Below, one piece after another: positions 1 to 11,600 of a stretch of DNA of 64,000 bases. How positions within the stretch are numbered: position 1 is the first letter of the stretch; every line of letters begins with the position of its first letter. A program made the translations under genes and the position numbers. A model generated the notes under the pieces. That model had not been told where the DNA came from. It ran no database searches and worked only from the letters and a program-made list of their open reading frames with translations. Source of the DNA: Scalesia atractyloides (taxonomy: Eukaryota; Streptophyta; Magnoliopsida; Asterales; Asteraceae); contig CAMTDV010000002.1 of NCBI GenBank assembly GCA_947069175.1, positions 10,842,988-10,906,987 on the forward strand, in the 5' to 3' direction.

Positions 1-213
1 GAGCCGACGATCTTTGCCGGATTTCTGAAGAAGACAATCTGTTCGGTACAATCATTTCCCCAAACCCTTTCTGATCAATACATTACAAACACTTATAAAG
101 TTCGTTAAATTAATTTAACAAGTAACAGCATGGTTAACCGTTGTCTGTGTTTTGAGCGAATAAGACGAAGTCGTATTGATTATAAGATTAATTAAAATCA
201 GTATTATGAACGG

Positions 214-624
214 GTTAGACACACAGTCCAGCGGTGGACTGTGTGCAAACAAACGTATACGTCCCAAGTTCGATCCTTGACAGACGCACACTCGCTGTAA
301 TAAAAATGTTTTTTTTAAACCGAACCGGATCCACACGCAGTAAGATGTTAAGTATAATAAAAACCAGAATATTTACCAAGTTAGACACACAGTCCAGCGG
401 TGGACTGTGTGCCAAACTAAACCACAGGTCCCGGGTTCGAGACCTGTGGAGAGCACCGAGTCGATACCATTAAATCCTTTTTAAAATAAATGATTTTCGG
501 ATTAACTTAAATAGTGTATAAATATAATTAAAAACAGAAATATTTCGGGTTAGACACGTAGCTCAGTTGGTAGAGCTGCGTGCACGCGTACGGGAGGTCA
601 CGGGTTCGAGTCTCACCCAGCGCA
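214..624 (+). other. Three tandem tRNA-like modules
   Basis: Modules starting GTTAGACAC lie at 214, 380 and 549. The third has a full Pol III A box (TAGCTCAGTTGG, 559-570) and a near-consensus B box (GGTTCGAGTCT, 603-613). They are 44 nt apart, the spacing in a real tRNA. The D-stem GCTC/GAGC is intact, but the acceptor and T stems do not pair properly. The first two modules replace the D-arm by a hairpin, CACAGTCC-AGCGGT-GGACTGTG. In the second, the B-box-like GGGTTCGA lies in the loop of a 9-bp stem (CCACAGGTC/GACCTGTGG). They are tRNA-derived or tRNA-mimicking, not functional tRNA genes. Confidence 0.7.
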
Positions 625-632
625 CACATACA

Positions 633-690
633 AACGACCGAACCGGTCAACGGTCAACAAGTAATGGTCAACGGTCAAAAAGTCAACATT
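633..690 (+). promoter_or_regulatory. GGTCAA (W-box-like) cluster in LTR
   Basis: GGTCAAC/GGTCAAA is repeated four times and followed by AGTCAAC. On the reverse strand each is TTGACC or TTGACT, the core bound by plant WRKY factors. The cluster follows the third tRNA-like module in all three family T LTRs. A regulatory role is inferred. Confidence 0.5.
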
Positions 691-1106
691 TTTTTATTAT
701 TTTTATTTATTTATTTTATTTAAAAATCAATTAAAAATACTTAAAAATAACGTTTTTAAAGTTAGAAAATAGCCTTAAACTCACAAAAATATATCCAATA
801 ATCCTACTAAAATTGATTAATAAAATTCGTTTAATTACCGAACCGTTATGTCATTATCTAGGTTAGTTTCTCTCGTGGTTAAATCCAATTTCGTGCGCAT
901 TCATCATCAATCCAAGAAACGCAACCACTGTGGGTGAATCTTACAACTCCCCTTTTTATTACACGTTTTGGGGTGTATCATGTGGCGCTTAAACTAATTT
1001 GTTTATTCAAACTCGTGCCATACCATATTATGATTTAAACTTAGAATGTAAATATTGTTTGTAGTTATGTATTACATATTGTCAAGTTGTATGCAAATTA
1101 TTTGTT

Positions 1107-1266
1107 AGGACCATCAGTTCCTCGTGGGAGGCGAGTTGAACAACGCGTGCCTTAAAACTCATTCATTAGGCCCATCAGTTCGTAGAACAACCGTGCCTCA
1201 AAACTCATTCATTAGGCCCATCAGTTCCTCGTTGGAGACGAGTTGAACAACGCGTGCCTCAAAACA
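1107..1266 (+). repeat. Three LTR subrepeats with CTCGT/ACGAG hairpin
   Basis: Three tandem subunits begin CCATCAGTTC and end GTGCCTYAAAAC. The first and third contain CCTCGTgGGAGrCGAG, which can fold as a short hairpin; the middle one lacks it. The same block occurs at 23928-24087 and 29950-30112. Confidence 0.75.
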
Positions 1267-1676
1267 ATCTATTATTATATGTGTGTGCATTAGTTAATAT
1301 TAAGTGTTTTGTGAATAAGTTTACATCTATATTTACTCATATGTGGTTATGTACTTTATTTTATAATCAATTCAATAAACTTGTTCAAATGTTTTTCATA
1401 GGATTCACTCGCCAACTTTTTGTTGATCCAAAAACCATTTTTACACATGATACAGGTGAACAGGATGAAGCATGGAAAACATAGGAAAGTGCCTTAGAAG
1501 AAAAATAATGAAGCCTAGAAGGATGTATAGGACATGTTGAACTTGTATGATATGATTGTATGATCTTCTTCAAAATTGTAATAATAAATATGCAACATTA
1601 TAATAAATGTCATGAGCTTTGATGAAAACCCAATCATGCCCCGATCACCTTTTCCGCTGCGGGTCGGGATGTGACA

Positions 1677-3437
1677 CGACTGAAGGTCATGCATCTACAT
1701 CTTCATCAAATCCAGCAATCGACTTGACTATTGATCTGAATATCAACAATTTGGGTATAAATTCTCGAGTTCTTGATGTTCCTGAAACTCGAATTCATAA
1801 TACCCATCCTCAGCAGAATATTATAGGAGATGTCCAAAGTGGTGTGTAGACACGTAATCAGCTTGGGAACAACCAGAATGCTGGTTTGTATTCGGCTATT
1901 AGAGAATCTGGGGAACAGAATTATTGGTCTTTTGCTTGATATGTTTGCCAAGTAGAACCGAAATCTTGCAAGTAGGCTATGAAAGAAGACTCATGGGTTG
2001 AAGCGATGCAAGAAGAACTTCAGCAGTTTTAGAAGTTAGGCGTATGGAAATTGGTTGACAGGCCTGACAACTACAAGAAGATTGGTACAAGATGGGTTTA
2101 CAAGTGTAAGAAGGATGACCGTGGTGTTGTTCTGAGAAACAAAGCAAGATTGGTTGTCCATGGCTTTAATCAGGTAGAAGGCATTGATTACAATGAAGTT
2201 TATGCACCGGTAGCACGTCTTGAGGCCATAAGAATTTTCTTGGCTTATGGGTCTTACAAAAAGTTTACCATTTTTCAAATGGATATGAAAAGTGCATTTC
2301 TTCATAGTGTGGTTGAAGAAGAAGTATGTGTTGAACAACCGCCTGGTTTTGAAGATCCAATTCATCCTGACAAGGTTTGGCTTCTCAATAAGGCGTTATA
2401 TGGTCTCCATCAAGCTCCACGGGCTTGGTATGAAATGGTGTCTTCATTTTTCTCAAGAATGGTTTTCGACGTGGATTGATCTACTGTATTCTCTTCATCA
2501 AGGAAAAGAATGAGGACTTACTGCTGGTACAAGTGTATGTTGATGATATTGTTTTTGGATCTACTAACGAGAAAATGTGCAAAGACTTCGAGTAGGTGAT
2601 GCAAGAGAAGTTCGAGATGAGCACAATGGGAGAAATAACTTTCTTTTGAGGTTTGCAGGTTCATCAATCTAAGGAAGGGATTTTCATCCATCAAACCAAG
2701 TATGCCGGGGATATTCTCAAACGATTTCAAATGGAAGACTCAAAGCCTTTGGGAACTCCATTTGCTCAAAATCATGGGATTACTCCTGATGGAATGGGTG
2801 AACATGTGGAACCATTTCTTTATCGCGCTATGATCGGATCTCTTATGTATCTTACTGCTTCAAGACCCATATAATGTACCCAACATGTCTTCTAGCTCGC
2901 TACCAGTCAAGTCTGAAAGTTTCTCATCTGATGGATGTGAAAAGAATCTTTCGTTATTTGAAGGGTCGCCCGGACACTGGTCTTTGGTACCCTAAGGATG
3001 ACAAGTTTGATTTGACAACATTTAGTGGTTATGATCATGGTGGCTGCAAGATCGATGCAAAGTCTACATCAGCAAAATGTTAGTTCTTGGGGAATCACCC
3101 AGTCATGTGGCAGTGCAAAAAGCAGACTTGTGTAGCTACTAGTTGCTGCTCTCAGGTTCTATGGATCCAACAGCAAATGTGCGACTACGGTTTTGAATTT
3201 CTAACTACTCCTATTTATGTTGATAATGAAGCTGCTTTTCAGATCACTTGTAACCCTGTACAGCACTCAAAATCGAAACACATTGAGATTAAGTATCATT
3301 TCATACGAGATTGTTATGAAAAGAAACTTATCAATGTTGTTAAAATCCAAACCGATCACCAACGTGCCGACCTATTTACAAAAGCTTTGATAAATCTCGT
3401 TTTGATTATCTTCTTTTGGTCAACGACATCAAGGTGA
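1677..3437 (+). pseudogene. Copia reverse transcriptase/RNase H, broken
   Basis: Shows the RVT_2 order of a copia polymerase. WVEAMQEEL lies near 1993, the first catalytic block QMDMKSAFL near 2276, LYGLHQAPRAWY near 2397, and the catalytic box YVDD is intact at 2536-2547. The RNase H end includes LMYLTASRP, a GGCKIDAKSTSA block, SQVLWIQQQM, VDNEAA, KHIEIKYHFI and a terminal ADLFTKAL. Reading is broken by stops (for example near 1849, 2030, 2594 and 3080) and by frame changes near 2480 and 2874. In intact elements this would copy the RNA into DNA in virus-like particles; here it cannot be translated. The upstream integrase is absent. Confidence 0.85.
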
Positions 3438-4900
3438 AACCCAAGTAAATCATCCTTGGCTAATCATTTTTCGAAAATATTTTCTTACTATCTAAAAATT
3501 ACAAAAAGATTTTTTTTATTTTATTTTCTCTTAGTTTTATAATTTAGGGGAAGAAAATTTCAAGAAAAATACAAAAACATGAGAAAATATAAAAATACAA
3601 ACATATGTCTTTTATTTAGTTAAGTCTTTATTTCTTTATTTACCTTCCGTGTTTAAGGGGGAGAAAAATTTAGAAAAATACAAAAACAATAGAAAAACCA
3701 AAAATCACAAATGAGTTTCTTGGAAAGATAAGAGAAGATAATGATACACCGGTGATCTGTCAAAAACGGTCAAAAACATTAAAGGAAAATTGATAAGTAG
3801 CTTTACTAATGATGTATTGGTAGGCTCACATTCAGATTAAAATGTGCAGATTGATATAAACATAACAGACTGAAAGCCAGGTGGGAACCATTCATTGGTA
3901 TGGTCTTGGTACCGAAATTTCGTTTGATAGGATGCCGAGGTTCTGAGATATGTGGTCTTTATGCTTGCTTATCATCTGGGTATCATGGTTGAATCTTTTA
4001 CCGAAAAATAACGGTGACGTAAGTCTAGAACTTCCATGATACCATACATGCGTGTTAATACTGCATACGACCATCAATAAGTGATAAAAATATCACATTC
4101 ACCCAAAAATAAGTGATAAAATATCACAGCTTTATGCAGGAGCTAAGTTCGTCTCTTTGTCAGTACGATGGTACTAACCTATTCACAGACTTACTCCTGT
4201 GCCCTGGATGCATCTGAAAATCAAGTTCCTCATCAATAAGTGATTTAATCACATAGGGCTTTTTTCAATCAAAATAAGTGAGTATCTCACATCATATACG
4301 TCAAAACAGATGATAAGCAGTATACTCACCGGTAAGATTTTCTCTCGTGCATCTCTTGATACGAGAATGTCGGCTAGTAAGTATAATTCATACATTAATC
4401 ATATCTCCTAATCATAATTACATCTGATAAGCTGAGCTTACGTGGACAACAATATCGATAATCATAGTAGAATACGTTTTTATTTAATTTGATGTTTTTA
4501 AACAAAAACTCGTTTTTGGCAAGATTAAAAGCTGGTATGATTCTCTTACCTTGAAACTCTGAAAAAATTGTCTAGTAAATATATAGTTTATTCTTATCTG
4601 TTAGTAGTTATTTTAGTGTAGATTACTCTGTTGATAAATAAACTTATTTTTTTGAATTAGCCAAAGTTGAAGCTCAAAGGTTTTCTACCAAGATACACTC
4701 TTAAAATCATATGTCTTGCTAATCATAATTTCATAAAGTACTTTCTTACAACGGGTAAACTCATTTCAAAGAACAAAATCTGTTTGATGAGCACTTTTCC
4801 TAACATAACTTGTGAATATGTGTGGATATGTGCAAAGGTCTAAACAAGTCAACGAAGAACCTAAGGTCCTCGAAGAACTTAAAGTCCAGTTTTGAGAAAC
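3438..4900 (+). other. Sirevirus spacer between pol and env-like ORF
   Basis: AT-rich, with no ORF. Two polypurine-like tracts, TTTAGGGGAAGAAAATTT near 3544 and TTTAAGGGGGAGAAAAATTT near 3650, resemble the repeated polypurine tracts described for Sireviruses. Four short hairpins follow at 4076-4291. Confidence 0.6.
4076..4291 (+). repeat. Four AATAAGTGA hairpins
   Basis: Four copies of AATAAGTGA are each followed by the complementary TCAC: GTGATAAAAATATCAC at 4081-4096, GTGATAAAATATCAC at 4113-4127, GTGATTTAATCAC at 4240-4252 and GTGAGTATCTCAC at 4279-4291. The fourth keeps pairing although both arms changed. Function unknown. Confidence 0.75.
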
Positions 4901-5038
4901 TTGGACTCGTACGAATCAGAGGTCACTCGTACGAGTGATTGTGCCTCATACGAATGAACCACTGGTGTCTGGTGCGAGTGGCAGTTCTTCGTACGAGCTG
5001 AGGTTCTTCGTACGAGTATCAAAATGTGGTATAAAAGG
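4901..5038 (+). promoter_or_regulatory. Internal palindrome cluster plus TATA box
   Basis: CTCGTACGAA at 4906, CTCGTACGAG at 4926 and TTCGTACGAG near 4988 and 5007, plus weaker copies, are followed by TATAAAAGG at 5030-5038. The same palindromes sit before the TATA box in this element's LTR (7885-8150). This looks like a second, internal promoter upstream of the env-like ORF. Confidence 0.5.
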
Positions 5039-5294
5039 TGATGTAGTACTTTGGTACAACTTTCCCTTCACCTTACTCACATCATCCTTTCACCCCTCTT
5101 TAAGTTGTTTCTTATATATTTAAGGTATGATTGACAATATAGGCATACTTTGAAGATAAATAGTGTTAAACATTTTCTGACTATATGACATTGCCTGACA
5201 TGAACAACAAACTTTAAGCGAAGAGACTTTTTAACGAAAAACAAGTTCTTCATAAATAATCTTCTCTTGAAATCATTTGTCCGAACAAAATGTT

Positions 5295-5430
5295 TTTGAT
5301 CCGTACGAGTGAAATATCACTCGCACGAGTAACCAGCCGTTCGTACGAGCCAGTTACCCGTACGAGTAATTTACTTGTCTAACAAATTTGTTATTCGTAC
5401 AAATCAGTTGTTCTTCGTACGAATAAATTG
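5295..5430 (+). promoter_or_regulatory. Second internal palindrome cluster
   Basis: Six copies of the CCGTACGAG/TTCGTACGAG type element, some degenerate, lie in about 130 bp and end 125 bp before the env-like start codon at 5555. No clear TATA box follows. Confidence 0.5.
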
Positions 5431-5554
5431 TCATTCATATGTGTCAGTAGTTCTTTGTCCAGAGAATACATAATACAGAAAGTTGGAATAAAACTTTTTG
5501 TGTATATTCCCTAATGAATTTATGTTCTTATTCTTGTTATCCTTTGTGCACAGA

Positions 5555-7533
5555 ATGGAACAAGAAGAACATAAAAGAAAGCCCGCAACAAAGAGAACTG
5601 ACAAGTTAGAAGTGGAAATCATGTCAGAACCAAGACATAACATGGTGGCCTACTTAGATCCGGAAGATAAATTTGCTGAGTACAACGGTATAATGAAGTT
5701 TTTGCGCGATTCAAGGATACATTATGCTATCACGCACAGGACTACAGTATACAAGACGTTGATCAAGGAATTTTGGGATTCAGCTAAAGTTGTTGAAGTG
5801 AATGGGCAAGAACTTATCCACGGAAGAGTAAATGACTTGGACGTAGATATCTCTGTTGAAATCATTAACTCAGTATTACAGCTTGGCGATGATCCTGAAG
5901 CTCCATTCTCAGTTTCGTTGAAGTGTCAACGTTGATGTTTGCTTCGAATGAAATATGTTGGAGATTTTCTCGTAGGACAACTAAACAAAGCATGGTTGCC
6001 ACTCCGATACAAGTTCTTTCTACATGTTTTAATTCAATGTTTAAGCAACAGACGAAGTGGTTATGACATGGCTAATAACGACTTAGTTGGTTTGATGATA
6101 GCTTTGACATTGAACAAACCGTTCAGTGTTTCAAAGTATATTTTTGAAAACATGAAGGAAAACCTGAGAACAACCGGATACGACGGAAAAAAGTTTTTGA
6201 TGTATCCTCATTTTCTCCAAATGATCTTGAATGTGCAACATCCGATTCTTCCGAAAACGACAACGATGTTTTAAAAGTTGAGGTTATGATGGAACATTCA
6301 TTGAAGATTTTTAGAGGTGTAGCAGCAAAACGTTACAAGGAAAACACACCTCCTTGTAAATTGTTCGGTTTTCTTGCAAATGATAAATATGTTGCACCAG
6401 AAAACTATAAGTGGCGCCATGATGACAGTGAGTCAGATAATGAAGAACCAATTTTGAAAAAGATGATCGAAGATAAGTTTGGTCGTCAAAAGGGAAAAGG
6501 TAATGATATTGACGGTAATGATAATGGTAATGGTGGGGCAAGTGATGTAGGTACTACAGGTGGTGATGAGGCTAGAAAGAAATAAAGCAAAAAGGCTATG
6601 GGAACATCGTCAGCACAACCTGAAATCACACAACCTACAACATCACATCAAGAAACTGTACAAGAACTAACTGCGGAAGCCCAGTCTACCTTTACTACGG
6701 AGGAGACTAAACCTGTAATGACGGAACCCATTGCAACCTCTGAACCACAACCTTCAAATACCACAGCAGCTGAAATAACTTCAGCTAAAAATACTCCAGT
6801 TCAATCACAACCTACTACTTCTTCAGTTCAACAATCCCAGTCTACAACTCATCAACAAAATACAAAATGAAGCAGTCGTTTATTTTCTGAAACGGAACAG
6901 GATGAGAAAGTGGATTTTCTTTTCACTCAGTTGCAAGCTGCGGCAATCCAGATTAATAAGCATTCCGAGTTTATGTCTTCAAATTGGAACACAGTTGTCA
7001 AACAACAGTTGTCGATAAATTCCTTGAAAGAGACTGTTAGAAAATAGGATTCTGAAATTGCGCAGTTAAGAAAAGAAAATGAGCGGCTGAAGGCTGTAGA
7101 TGCTGAAAGGGCAACTCAGCTACAACAGATAAGAGCAGCTGATAACTCTCGGGGAATTGAATTGAATAGCCTGAAAGAACATAATGCGGCTGTACAACGA
7201 TCTGCCGAAACATTAACTGCTAAGCATAACGACTTAAGAGAATGGTATCATTCTCGTAATGCTACACTGGTTGAAGGCTTTAACGGTATTAAAGACGTGT
7301 TTGAAATGAGTAGAAAGCGGGTGAACATTCTATGGAATGAAAGATGCAAAGGACAGGAGATCAAACGTAAATGTGATCAAGATAGTAAAGACCCTGGTAA
7401 TCCTAATGCTTCAGCCTCATCCTCGCAACCAAAAGTTTCTACTTCAACTCCAGTGGTAGAGTCTAATATACAGCAGATCGTGATCGATCCAGTTACCTCT
7501 AGTGGCATTCAAGGGGAAACAGGAAAGGTTTGA
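5555..7533 (+). pseudogene. Sirevirus env-like extra ORF, broken
   Basis: An ORF remnant of about 660 codons lies between pol and the 3' LTR, where Sireviruses carry an env-like gene. The chosen start is ATG 5555 (MEQEEHKRKP); an in-frame ATG at 5498 is also possible. The N-terminal third, with YNGIMKFLRDSRIHYAI and LIKEFWDSAKVVEVNGQ, is a conserved domain I recall from composite retroelement proteins but cannot name. The middle is acidic, then rich in T, S, Q and P. The C-terminal part (about 7020-7320) has heptad-rich coiled-coil sequence such as LRKENERLKAVDAERATQLQ. In-frame stops occur at 5933, 6583, 6868 and 7045, with one frame change near 6240-6280. I see no convincing signal peptide or membrane anchor in what remains. 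Confidence 0.65.
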
Positions 7534-7650
7534 TGTTTCTGGAAAATGTTGAAGACCTGATCCTCAATCAACGTTAGATTGAAGATTTTCGGAGGGAGTT
7601 TGTATATATAATAGGCAATTCGGAATAAAGACCAAAGACTAAGCAACAGC

Positions 7651-7661
7651 CAGGGGGAGTT
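7651..7661 (+). other. Polypurine tract of Sirevirus-like element
   Basis: CAGGGGGAGTT immediately precedes the LTR start TGTTGATAC, the usual site for plus-strand priming in copia elements. Confidence 0.8.
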
Positions 7662-8691
7662 TGTTGATACACTTTTGTGTCTGTCACTTGTTCTTAGTTA
7701 CGTCTTTAATTGTACGGTCTTTGTTTATTGTGTCTGTATAGTTTGGTCGTGTCGACCAAATCAAGATACCCTCCTATCTTGATTTAGTACGACGTTTAGT
7801 TTGTCTGTGATGTAAAACAGTTGCATGTGTGCATACTATTGAGTCTTGTGTACGTCATGTCTCTTGGCACGTTCTCCGAAGAACACTTCCAAGTACGAGT
7901 GAGAGATGCTTCGTACGAGCAAGATGTTGCTCGTACGAGCCATATACCATTCGTACGAGTGATTCTCTAGTTGTACGAGTGGCTCATTCAAACAAGTACC
8001 TTGCTTGATTCATACGAGCCAGTTCATGTTCGTACGAGCCATGGGTCGTTCGTACGAGCATCCTTTGGAGAATGTTCTTCGTGACTTATAGTGTTTCGTA
8101 CGACCAGCAACATTCTTCGTACTGGTTGCTAGGTGTTGGCACTATATAAACAGACATGCACTTCTCAATCAAAGTGTGAGACACTAGAGTTGATACGAGT
8201 CACTAGAAAGAGACATTGAGAGCACAAGAGAACAGAGCATATACTGAGTCTGTATGAACATTGTTTGTATGTGTTTGTACTAGTTCTCTTCTGTTAATCA
8301 AGATAGTGAATCTTTGGTTATCTTGTGTTTCTTACTTTACTTTGGTTTGCATACTTACGTGGATTCCGCACTCGTATGTGTGTTACATAAACAGGGAAGT
8401 AGGTTAATCTTGATCCTCCAAGTGGACCTACAATGGGCGTGTTGCTTGCTTGCAAACAATAAAACTTTACGCTTTAAAACATCTTATTTTCGATTGTTTG
8501 AGATATTTACATTTGCTTTCGCTGAATACATATTATGTTTGAAATGATTTAATTTGAATTCACTATTCATGTTGGACATGATGACTTTGTCTTTGAATAT
8601 TTACTATTAGTTCGACATGATTAGTGGCTAGATCCTGGTATGTCACACGCCTCGCGGTAAAACTCCGCATGTGGATTTTGAGGGTGTGACA
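7662..8691 (+). mobile_element. 3' LTR of Sirevirus-like element
   Basis: Begins TGTTGATACAC and ends GGGTGTGACA, 1030 bp. It holds about ten copies of a TTCGTACGAG-type palindrome (7885-8125) and then the TATA box TATATAAA at 8143-8150. The last 240 bp are also the first part of the tandem units at 8452-12866. The sequence after 8691 is a decayed copia RT on the minus strand, which fixes the insertion point. Confidence 0.8.
7885..8150 (+). promoter_or_regulatory. LTR promoter: palindromes and TATA box
   Basis: Repeated TTCGTACGAG, CTCGTACGAG and variants at roughly 15-35 bp intervals lead to CACTATATAAACAG at 8140-8153. The arrangement fits the clustered LTR palindromes described for Sireviruses. 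Transcription would start a little downstream, near 8175-8190. Confidence 0.65.
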
Positions 8692-11600
8692 AATTACCTT
8701 AGGAAACTCTTTAGAAGTTCCATTTATATCCAACATGTAAAATCATCATAAAGTATTCAAATCTAAATACAGTGATCACATTGTTCTCGAGAACTTACTT
8801 TACATGAATTACATAATTTAAATCCTTGAGCACTTTCATGTAGCTTTCAGTTTCAAGTGATGCATATCAATTCTCTCTTTATATTACTAGAATAATTAAG
8901 TACTAGAAAGCTATTGCATCCACCACAGGATAAATATATCTTATCATTAATAATCATAGGTCTTTGCGGAACCCTTGTGCTATAAATTCTTGATTGCAAA
9001 CAATAAAACTTTGCGCTTTAAAACATCTTATTTTCGATTGTTTGAGATATTTATATTTGCTTTCGCTGAATACATACTATGTTTGAAATGATATAATTTG
9101 AATTCACTATTCATGTTGGACATGATGACTTTGTCTTTGAATATTTACTATTAGTTCGACATGATTAGTGGCTAGATCCTGGTATGTCACACGCCTCACG
9201 GTAAAACTCCGCATATGGATTTTGAGGGTGTACAAATTACCTTAGGAAACTCTTTAGAAGTTCCATTTATATCCAACATGTAAAATAATCATAAAGTATT
9301 CAAATCTAAATACAGTGATCACATTGTTCTCGAGAACTTACTTTACATGAATTACATAATTTAAATCCTTGAGCACTTTCATGTAGCTTTCAGTTTCAAG
9401 TGATGCATATCAATTCTCTCTTTATATTACTAGAATAATTAAATACTAGAAAGCTATTGCATCCACCACAGGATAAATATATCTTATCATTAATAATCAT
9501 AGGTCTTTGCGGAACCCTTGTGCTATAAATTCTTGATTGCAAACAATAAAACTTTGCGCTTTAAAACATCTTATTTTCGATTGTTTGAGATATTTATATT
9601 TGCTTTCGCTGAATACATACTATGTTTGAAATGATATAATTTGAATTCACTATTCATGTTGGACATGATGACTTTGTCTTTGAATATTTACTATTAGTTC
9701 GACATGATTAGTGGCTAGATCCTGGTATGTCACCCGCCTCACGGTAAAACTCCACATATGGATTTTGAGGGTGTACAAATTACCTTAGGAAACTCTTTAG
9801 AAGTTCCATTTATATCCAACATGTAAATTAATCATAAAGTATTCAAATCTAAATACAGTGATCACATTGTTCTCGAGAACTTACTTTACATGAATTACAA
9901 GAATTTAAATCCTTCAGCACTTTCATGTGCTTTCAGTTTCAAGTGATGCATAACATTCATGAGATGCATATCAATTCTCTCTTTATATTACTAGAATAAT
10001 TAAATACTAGAAAGCTATTGCATCCACCACAGGATAAATATATCTTATCATTAATAATCATAGGTCTTTGCGGAACCCTTGTGCTATAAATTCTTGATTG
10101 CAAACAATAAAACTTTGCGCTTTAAAACATCTTATTTTCGATTGTTTGAGATATTTATATTTGCTTTCGCTGAATACATACTATGTTTGAAATGATATAA
10201 TTTGAATTCACTATTCATGTTGGACATGATGACTTTGTCTTTGAATATTTACTATTAGTTCGACATGATTAGTGGCTAGATCCTGGTATGTCACCCGCCT
10301 CACGGTAAAACTCCACATATGGATTTTGAGGGTGTACAAATTACCTTAGGAAACTCTTTAGAAGTTCCATTTATATCCAACATGTAAATTAATCATAAAG
10401 TATTCAAATCTAAATACAGTGATCACATTGTTCTCGAGAACTTACTTTACATGAATTACAAGAATTTAAATCCTTCAGCACTTTCATGTGCTTTCAGTTT
10501 CAAGTGATGCATAACATTCATGAGATGCATATCAATTCTCTCTTTATATTACTAGAATAATTAAATACTAGAAAGCTATTGCATCCACCACAGAATAAAT
10601 ATATCTTATCATTAATAATCATAGGTCTTTGCGGAACCCTTGTGCTATAAATTCTTGATTGCAAACAATAAAACTTTGCGCTTTAAAACATCTTATTTTC
10701 GATTGTTTGAGATATTTATATTTGCTTTCGCTGAATACATACTATGTTTGAAATGATATAATTTGAATTCACTATTCATGTTGGACATGATGACTTTGTC
10801 TTTGAATATTTACTATTAGTTCGACATGATTAGTGGCTAGATCCTGGTATGTCACACGCCTCACGGTAAAACTCCGCATATGGATTTTGAGGGTGTACAA
10901 ATTACCTTAGGAAACTCTTTAGAAGTTCCATTTATATCCAACATGTAAAATAATCATAAAGTATTCAAATCTAAATACAGTGATCACATTGTTCTCGAGA
11001 ACTTACTTTACATGAATTACATAATTTAAATCCTTGAGCACTTTCATGTAGCTTTCAGTTTCAAGTGATGCATATCAATTCTCTCTTTATATTACTAGAA
11101 TAATTAAATACTAGAAAGCTATTGCATCCACCACAGGATAAATATATCTTATCATTAATAATCATAGGTCTTTGCGGAACCCTTGTGCTATAAATTCTTG
11201 ATTGCAAACAATAAAACTTTGCGCTTTAAAACATCTTATTTTCGATTGTTTGAGATATTTATATTTGCTTTCGCTGAATACATACTATGTTTGAAATGAT
11301 ATAATTTGAATTCACTATTCATGTTGGACATGATGACTTTGTCTTTGAATATTTACTATTAGTTCGACATGATTAGTGGCTAGATCCTGGTATGTCACCC
11401 GCCTCACGGTAAAACTCCGCATATGGATTTTGAGGGTGTACAAATTACCTTAGGAAACTCTTTAGAAGTTCCATTTATATCCAACATGTAAATTAATCAT
11501 AAAGTATTCAAATCTAAATACAGTGATCACATTGTTCTCGAGAACTTACTTTACATGAATTACAAGAATTTAAATCCTTCAGCACTTTCATGTGCTTTCA

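Larger units (their letters stand above)
1..1676 (+). mobile_element. 3' part of a family T LTR
   Basis: This stretch matches the last 1.7 kb of the two LTRs of the gag-only element at 21854-30523, with the same internal order: three tRNA-like modules, a GGTCAA cluster, CCATCAGTTC subrepeats and the terminal GGGTCGGGATGTGACA. The left end lies outside the window, so it could be a solo LTR or the 3' LTR of a second element. It ends at 1676 and abuts copia pol sequence directly, so it inserted into the Sirevirus-like element. It is visibly more diverged from the other two LTRs than they are from each other, so it is probably an older insertion. Confidence 0.85.
1677..8691 (+). mobile_element. 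Sirevirus-like copia, 5'-truncated
   Basis: Order on the plus strand: copia RT and RNase H remnants, about 2 kb of non-coding spacer, an extra env-like ORF, a polypurine tract and a 1.03-kb LTR starting TGTTGATAC and ending GTGTGACA. An extra ORF between pol and the 3' LTR, clustered LTR palindromes and several polypurine-like tracts are the recognised marks of Sireviruses. The 5' LTR, gag, protease and integrase are missing because the family T LTR at 1-1676 interrupts the element or marks a deletion. The 3' end lies within the minus-strand Ivana-like copia. Confidence 0.75.

Noticed and set aside
549..624. A functional tRNA gene in the LTR
   Set aside because: A and B boxes are good, but the 5' acceptor AGACACG does not pair with the 3' CCAGCGC, the T stem is broken and the anticodon arm does not fold. 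It is tRNA-like only.
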